A stretch of DNA of 33,487 nucleotides from Promethearchaeia archaeon (GTDB taxonomy: Archaea; Asgardarchaeota; Lokiarchaeia; Sigyniarchaeales; SOKP01): the NCBI GenBank assembly GCA_029856085.1, contig JAHQWI010000112.1, positions 1 through 33,487 of the forward strand, read 5' to 3'. Below the pieces are notes generated by a model. It made no database searches. It worked only from the letters and a program-made list of their open reading frames with translations, and was not told the DNA's origin. The position numbers and the translations under genes are program-made. Positions 29,068 to 33,487 of the stretch are shown in pieces (the stretch's first letter is position 1; each line of letters opens with the position of its first letter).

Positions 29068-31575
29068 TTGAAATCTATGATAGAAGATAAATCATGCAAA
29101 TATTGCGGGAGCAAATTTCCATCAGAGCTTCTGAACACCACAAATATCGGTGAATCGGTTCTCTGTGAAAATTGTGGAACAGAAGTTATCAAAGAAAGGG
29201 ATGAAAATGCTGAAGTTGATAATAAAATTGATGATAATAATCAAACGAACGGTTTTTTCCGACGTATTTATGAAAGCCTTCGAAGTAAAAAGAGTCCAAT
29301 AGAAAGGGTATTTAAAGACTCTGATTTCCCCGTAAGGTTTAAAGATAATTTCAAAATTGTAGTTTCTCGACTTGTTTATCCCCACATACGATCATTAGAG
29401 TGTGAATCGACTCAAGATATAGAAGGATTGGAATTAAACCAAGAGATTCTCGATGATCTCTACGAAAAGATTAACCCAATATTGAACCAGCGAGTTAAAG
29501 ATAAGTTTTTAATAAATTTGCATAGCATGCGTGTGAAAGAGTTCGATAAGTGGCTAAAATTATTACAAAAAAAAATTAAAGTAAATAATAGGTTTTGCCA
29601 AGATTTTGTCATTTATTTGCGTTGGCTGATAAGGGAAGTATTTATCATAATTACTGAGCTTTGGGATGAACCTGAACTCCCTAGATTTGAACAAGTTATA
29701 CGCGATGATTTAAGATCATTTGAATTAAATCTCAGTAGTTTGCCTATAAGAAATCAGGGGGATAAAACAAAAAATTGTTCCAAATTAATAGATTTATATC
29801 AAGTTAATTGTATACAAGATGGAAAAAATAAAGAATTTCACCATGATGGGCATCTTGAATTCCCAAAACCTTTAGATTCTTTTAAAGAGTACGAGTTTAA
29901 TAAAGAGAGAGAAAGCATCATAGACATTATTAAAGAAATTAATGAATTGATTGAGAAGAATGATATTAGTATTAGGATGTTTAACGCATTAACAGGACGT
30001 TATCTATCAAGTTCAAATAGAGTGGAATTGACGGCATTTGAAGCGGCAACTGGAATGCTTTGCAACCTTATAAGAACAACTAGCCTTCCGCGGTATATCA
30101 AAGATAAAAAAGATCTTCAAAAAATGATATTGGGGGGTTTCTATTTAAGGAAAGGGGATAAAGGGTTTGCCGAACTTGCTAACCAGACCAATGTGCGATA
30201 TGGTGGAATAATCTATATTATTAAACCTGTTAAACAATTTAGTGTATTTCCAAACATTCTCACATTAATCTATATTGGAGTCACTTGGAAAACACTATTA
30301 GTAAGGTTTACTGAGCATGTAGAAGATGCTGTTGATTCTTACATGAAAGATTCTGATTGGTCTAGTCGTTTGATCGAGCGATTAATTCAAACGGCAATGG
30401 AAGATTTTTTTAAGCTCCAATATCCATATATTTCAGGAATTTCACCATTAAAACATTTTATTGATTCTGAAATATCAGGAAAAGAGGAATGGGAAAAAAA
30501 GTATATTATAAAAAAGATCGCTGAAACATTATATCACACATATTTTGATATGGAGGTTATTGAAGTACATAGAAATTATGAGACCGCATTACCTCGTGAA
30601 TCTTGGTATATTAAAAATTTCACTCATTCCATAAAGGGGAAGTTCCTTAAGGGGACTTTATGCCCAAATGGACTTAATATGATCACATCTCCAAGAACTT
30701 CTAGGCATAAAACCTTACCATTATATGACATTATTTTTTTAATCGCTTTGGGTTGGACTGGACCAAGGATAAATGACATGATTCAAAAACACTATGGTAT
30801 AGATATCAATTACAGGATTATTTATAGGATCCTCAATAAATTTTGGGGCAATTGGGATAACGTGCTATATTTATTCTTTAAACCTGTCTTACAAATGTTA
30901 TTAGAAAATAGAGATTATGATTGGGGGGATATTGCAAAGGCTATTCACCGAAATCCCTCTTATAGGATAAAAAAGAATTTTAGAAAATGGTTTTTTGGTT
31001 TAAGCATAACCCAAATAAGGTTAGTTATGGATAGAGACGATTTTCGCTGGGATAATTTACAGGAAATCGCCCAAGAACTAAAAGCATTACTGAGCGATGA
31101 GAATTTTATCAAGGGGGTTTCAATAGAAAAATGGAATGAGTGGTTTATATCTGATATAGGTATGGGAACAATTGCTAAGGAATTGGGATATAAAAATGTG
31201 AAATCATTTCGTAGTGCTTGGGTGAAACAGGGGAGAGTTTCAATCTTTCAGTTGAAATTTGGGAAGTCATATATTTTAACGGTTAAAAAATATAGGAAAA
31301 AGAAAGTAATCGAACTTTTAACGGATGAAGATTTTGTAAAGACTCTTTTGGGTAGCAAACTTTATTGGATTTATGTAAAAGTGTTTAGGTTTATGGAATA
31401 CCAAGATTATGCAGTAGCTACACCTTCACAGGGATTTCGTAATTGTTATAATTTTTTCGATAAATTGTTTGAGGATGATGGTTTGACAGCCAAGGAACTA
31501 GAAAATCTTACTCCTTTTGATTGTATGGATGATCTAAGAATTTATAAGATTATAAATAAAATTTTAGACTCTTAG
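29068..31575 (+). CDS. Large zinc-ribbon/GIY-YIG nuclease with helix-turn-helix-like C-terminus
   Basis: The 835-residue protein starts with a zinc ribbon (C10/C13 and C33/C36), then an acidic linker and a long helical region. Residues about 379-541 are a GIY-YIG endonuclease domain: GGIIYIIKP, LIYIGVTWKTLLVRFTEHVE with R413 and H417, and the catalytic Glu E511 in PRESWYIKNF, closing with CPNGLNMITS. The last 280 residues hold repeated helix-turn-helix-like units (LGWTGPRINDMIQKHYGIDI; ISDIGMGTIAKELGYKNVKS) of the kind homing and modification-type nucleases use to recognise DNA. All GIY-YIG key residues are present, so it should cut DNA. Its purpose (mobility, defence, repair) is unknown; no target gene or repeat is seen. 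Start is TTG at 29068 or ATG at residue 4. Its stop overlaps the end of the HypB gene. Confidence 0.85.
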   Translation: MKSMIEDKSCKYCGSKFPSELLNTTNIGESVLCENCGTEVIKERDENAEVDNKIDDNNQTNGFFRRIYESLRSKKSPIERVFKDSDFPVRFKDNFKIVVSRLVYPHIRSLECESTQDIEGLELNQEILDDLYEKINPILNQRVKDKFLINLHSMRVKEFDKWLKLLQKKIKVNNRFCQDFVIYLRWLIREVFIIITELWDEPELPRFEQVIRDDLRSFELNLSSLPIRNQGDKTKNCSKLIDLYQVNCIQDGKNKEFHHDGHLEFPKPLDSFKEYEFNKERESIIDIIKEINELIEKNDISIRMFNALTGRYLSSSNRVELTAFEAATGMLCNLIRTTSLPRYIKDKKDLQKMILGGFYLRKGDKGFAELANQTNVRYGGIIYIIKPVKQFSVFPNILTLIYIGVTWKTLLVRFTEHVEDAVDSYMKDSDWSSRLIERLIQTAMEDFFKLQYPYISGISPLKHFIDSEISGKEEWEKKYIIKKIAETLYHTYFDMEVIEVHRNYETALPRESWYIKNFTHSIKGKFLKGTLCPNGLNMITSPRTSRHKTLPLYDIIFLIALGWTGPRINDMIQKHYGIDINYRIIYRILNKFWGNWDNVLYLFFKPVLQMLLENRDYDWGDIAKAIHRNPSYRIKKNFRKWFFGLSITQIRLVMDRDDFRWDNLQEIAQELKALLSDENFIKGVSIEKWNEWFISDIGMGTIAKELGYKNVKSFRSAWVKQGRVSIFQLKFGKSYILTVKKYRKKKVIELLTDEDFVKTLLGSKLYWIYVKVFRFMEYQDYAVATPSQGFRNCYNFFDKLFEDDGLTAKELENLTPFDCMDDLRIYKIINKILDS

Positions 31576-32228
31576 ATGTCTAAGGCGGCAACAAGTCTCG
31601 ATATATTTTCACCTGTGGTAGCGCTTGTTGTTATTATATCGATGTTAGGATTAATTCTTTTCGCGTCCGCAACCATTTCCTCTAAATTAATATCTACAAC
31701 ATCAAGTAAATCAATTTTATTGATGACCGCAACATCAGAGGATTTAAACAATAGAGGGTGTTTTTTTATCACCCATTCACCTTCTGTTATAGAAACTATA
31801 ACAACTCTTTTATCAGTGCCTAAGATAAAATCCGATGGACAAATTAGATTTCCTACGTTCTCTATAAAGACAAGATTAATTTGATGCAAATCGTAATTTT
31901 TTATCACTTGAGAAATATGATAAGAATTAAGAGCACACTCTCGACCTGTATTAATCTGTATTGTGCTAACCCCGTGTTTTTCAATCCTGTCAGCATCAAT
32001 TCTTGTGGTTACATCACCATTAACGACAAGAACTCTATATTCCTTTGATATTTGTTTTACAATGCTCTCAATGATTGCTGTTTTTCCAGCACCAATTGCT
32101 CCTACAAAATCAACAGATTTTATTTTAAGTTCCTTTAAAATCTTCCTATTTTGCTCAGCTAATTTATCATTATTTGCAATTAAATCTTCATTCAATTCAA
32201 TTATTCGTGAAGTTTCTTTTTCAGGCAT
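31572..32228 (-). CDS. hypB: HypB-like nickel-insertion GTPase with altered metal site
   Basis: HypB is a SIMIBI GTPase that delivers nickel to [NiFe]-hydrogenase with HypA. The 218-residue protein is the right length and shows P-loop GAIGAGKT (43-50), NGDVTTRIDADRI, ENVGNLICPSDF (C130), SITEGE and NKIDLL (170-175). The usual metal-binding word TG-x2-CHLDA reads TGRECALNS (C98, A99, L100, N101): the two cysteines of the dimer metal site are kept but the histidine and following aspartate are not. No histidine-rich N-terminal tail exists. No hypA, hypC-F or hydrogenase gene is in the window, so this is an isolated copy here. It may serve another nickel enzyme or act as a regulatory GTPase. Start is ATG at 32228. 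Confidence 0.9.
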   Translation of the reverse strand: MPEKETSRIIELNEDLIANNDKLAEQNRKILKELKIKSVDFVGAIGAGKTAIIESIVKQISKEYRVLVVNGDVTTRIDADRIEKHGVSTIQINTGRECALNSYHISQVIKNYDLHQINLVFIENVGNLICPSDFILGTDKRVVIVSITEGEWVIKKHPLLFKSSDVAVINKIDLLDVVDINLEEMVADAKRINPNIDIITTSATTGENISRLVAALDI

Positions 32229-32330
32229 TATAGAATATTAAAAAAAATGATAGTATTAATTGAAATATGAAGATAAAGTCTTTTTCATTGATAATTTTTA
32301 TCAATTTTAAGTATAAGTTAAAATAAAATT

Positions 32331-33299
32331 TTAACGACTTAGAAATTTATATTTATATACGAGATAAGAACCTAAAATCCCTCCGAGCTCAGGTAAATAA
32401 ATTAATAAATAAGCAAGAGAATAGAATGCATATAATAACCCAAATATTAAACGTATTAACACAATCGTTATTAGAAAACTTCTTCCCGACATTCTCATTG
32501 GAATAAAGGTCGCGATTGCTCTTCTCTTCACACTCATCATTGGAAAGATTATATATGAAATTATGCCGTATAAACCACCCCATGCTAGTCCAACATATAT
32601 CTGGGGTGTAGAATCTAACGGGATAAAACCAAGTAATGATAATCTCAACAAAATATAGAATAATGCCGAAAATAACCCACTAATAATATATAATTTTATT
32701 AAGAAAGAAGCCCCATGACTAATTTCAATGTTTCTCGCCATAAAATATAAAAAGAACAGCATAAAGAATAAAAAGAATAAATTAATAATTGCACTTAGAT
32801 TTGAGATGCCAAAACTGCTGGTACTTATAAAAAGACTTGTAAAAAACGTGTGGACTGTGTATTCAGACAACACTTTATCTAAACTTAAATAGATATATTG
32901 AGAGATTACATAACTATCAAAGAATAAAGCAGTTATTGAAGTTATAATTATCGTTGCAAATAATATCTTAGTATAATTATAGTTAGTTGTTGCTTTCTGT
33001 GATTTTCCATAGATCCTAAGCGTTTTTTTTCTTTGTTTATCTTGTCTCCTTAAATATTTCCGTAATACCTTAGGTCCTCGATCTAAATATTCTTTAGATG
33101 TAGGTTTCTTTAAAACAACATCTTGACGACGTTTACTTGGACTTCTTGGAGTGGGCACTACAAGCGGTACATGTTTTAATTCAAATGTACATTCATGATT
33201 TTCTGGTAGTCTATGCTTTTTGCAAAAAGTACCACCACAATATTTACATGTGAAAGGAAGATATCCGATCTGTTCACCACAGAATTCGCAAAATGTCAA
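32331..33299 (-). CDS. AN1 zinc-finger/rhomboid-fold membrane protein, apparently protease-dead
   Basis: Residues 4-37 form a complete AN1 zinc finger (C4, C7, C18, C21, C26, H29, H35, C37). A basic linker (50-105) leads to about six membrane segments between 110 and 315 with rhomboid layout, including [20 protein letters not shown] and the glycine-rich [15 protein letters not shown]. In active rhomboids that second block carries the GxSG serine; here the position reads AWGG. The histidine before LGG in the last helix is Glu ([10 protein letters not shown]). So the serine-histidine pair is missing and the protein is best read as a pseudo-rhomboid like iRhoms or derlins. AN1-rhomboid fusions are known in archaea; AN1 domains in eukaryotes link to ubiquitin and stress. 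Start is TTG at 33299, with an in-frame stop just upstream. Downstream of the coding end the window shows no partner gene. Confidence 0.88.
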   Translation of the reverse strand: MTFCEFCGEQIGYLPFTCKYCGGTFCKKHRLPENHECTFELKHVPLVVPTPRSPSKRRQDVVLKKPTSKEYLDRGPKVLRKYLRRQDKQRKKTLRIYGKSQKATTNYNYTKILFATIIITSITALFFDSYVISQYIYLSLDKVLSEYTVHTFFTSLFISTSSFGISNLSAIINLFFLFFMLFFLYFMARNIEISHGASFLIKLYIISGLFSALFYILLRLSLLGFIPLDSTPQIYVGLAWGGLYGIISYIIFPMMSVKRRAIATFIPMRMSGRSFLITIVLIRLIFGLLYAFYSLAYLLIYLPELGGILGSYLVYKYKFLSR

Positions 33300-33487
33300 T
33301 CTAATTCACCAAGAAAGCAATATAATTTTTCAATCCCATAGTTAGAGAATTGAAAAGTATAATAGTTTTAAATTATCATCCTTCATATTTTTTACTTTTT
33401 GTTTATTATAAATAAAAATATAAAAAAGTTCATTGAAGGTTATACTTCTCTTTTTAAGCTAAGTAATGTAAAGATTTGTACTAGTCG

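Noticed and set aside
31572-32228. HypB as evidence for a local hydrogenase operon
   Set aside because: No hydrogenase subunit or other maturation gene is present in the window, and the metal site is altered.
31576-32241. Open frames antisense to hypB
   Set aside because: They mirror the codons of a clearly recognised GTPase gene and encode low-complexity hydrophobic sequence.
1-33487. Search for tRNA, rRNA, CRISPR arrays, insertion sequences and attachment sites
   Set aside because: No T-arm-like GTTCRAATC box with matching cloverleaf, no long terminal inverted repeats, no transposase or integrase and no spaced direct repeats were found by eye.

Overview
The window looks like chromosomal DNA of an Asgard archaeon, most likely Lokiarchaeia-like. 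It is very AT-rich. The information-processing genes are archaeal: Orc1/Cdc6, pelota, archease/RtcB, a SmAP-type Sm protein and an Elf1-like elongation factor. CDP-archaeol synthase points to ether lipids. Eukaryote-flavoured pieces are also present: a longin-like domain protein, a coiled-coil/polyproline protein laid out like cytoskeletal regulators, an AN1-rhomboid fusion and an Nse3/MAGE-like tandem winged-helix protein. TTG starts are frequent (about a third of genes), and two genes appear to start at ATT. No rRNA, tRNA, CRISPR array or transposase was seen. The organism call is inference from gene content.

Layout. 1-3.6 kb: end of a SWIM-type zinc-finger protein; Orc1/Cdc6 with an AT-rich upstream gap holding an ORB-like site (possible origin); CDP-archaeol synthase; a KH protein. 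3.7-5.6 kb: archease facing RtcB, the RNA-ligase pair. 5.7-9.2 kb: longin/winged-helix protein and a GH2 beta-mannosidase-like enzyme. 9.3-12.8 kb: a co-directional run of CutA, a membrane-anchored unknown, a nucleotidyltransferase, a radical-SAM protein with unusual cysteine spacing, and a GNAT acetyltransferase; the last three overlap each other. 12.9-15.6 kb: a 51-residue charged protein, pelota with a TRAM-bearing radical-SAM protein, and a 46-residue zinc ribbon; the first and last of these are easy to miss. 15.6-18.5 kb: a treble-clef/Vsr-like nuclease, a coiled-coil protein and the coiled-coil/polyproline protein. 18.7-19.3 kb: Elf1 with a long C-terminal extension.

19.5-28.4 kb is the most interesting part: eight tightly packed, same-strand genes, mostly of unrecognised families. 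They encode an acidic helical protein, a duplicated zinc-ribbon protein, two helical unknowns, an AAA+ ATPase, a coiled-coil protein, a coiled-coil protein whose ends look like degenerate SMC/ABC head halves (visible only if translation starts at ATT), and a small tandem winged-helix protein resembling Nse3/MAGE (KITE) proteins. I read this as a candidate undescribed SMC-like machine in which a separate AAA+ subunit may provide ATP hydrolysis. This rests on by-eye motif comparison only.

28.4-33.3 kb: a SmAP-like protein, a large zinc-ribbon/GIY-YIG nuclease with DNA-binding-like C-terminal repeats, a HypB-like GTPase lacking the usual His of its metal site, and an AN1 zinc-finger/rhomboid-fold membrane protein that appears to lack both protease residues.
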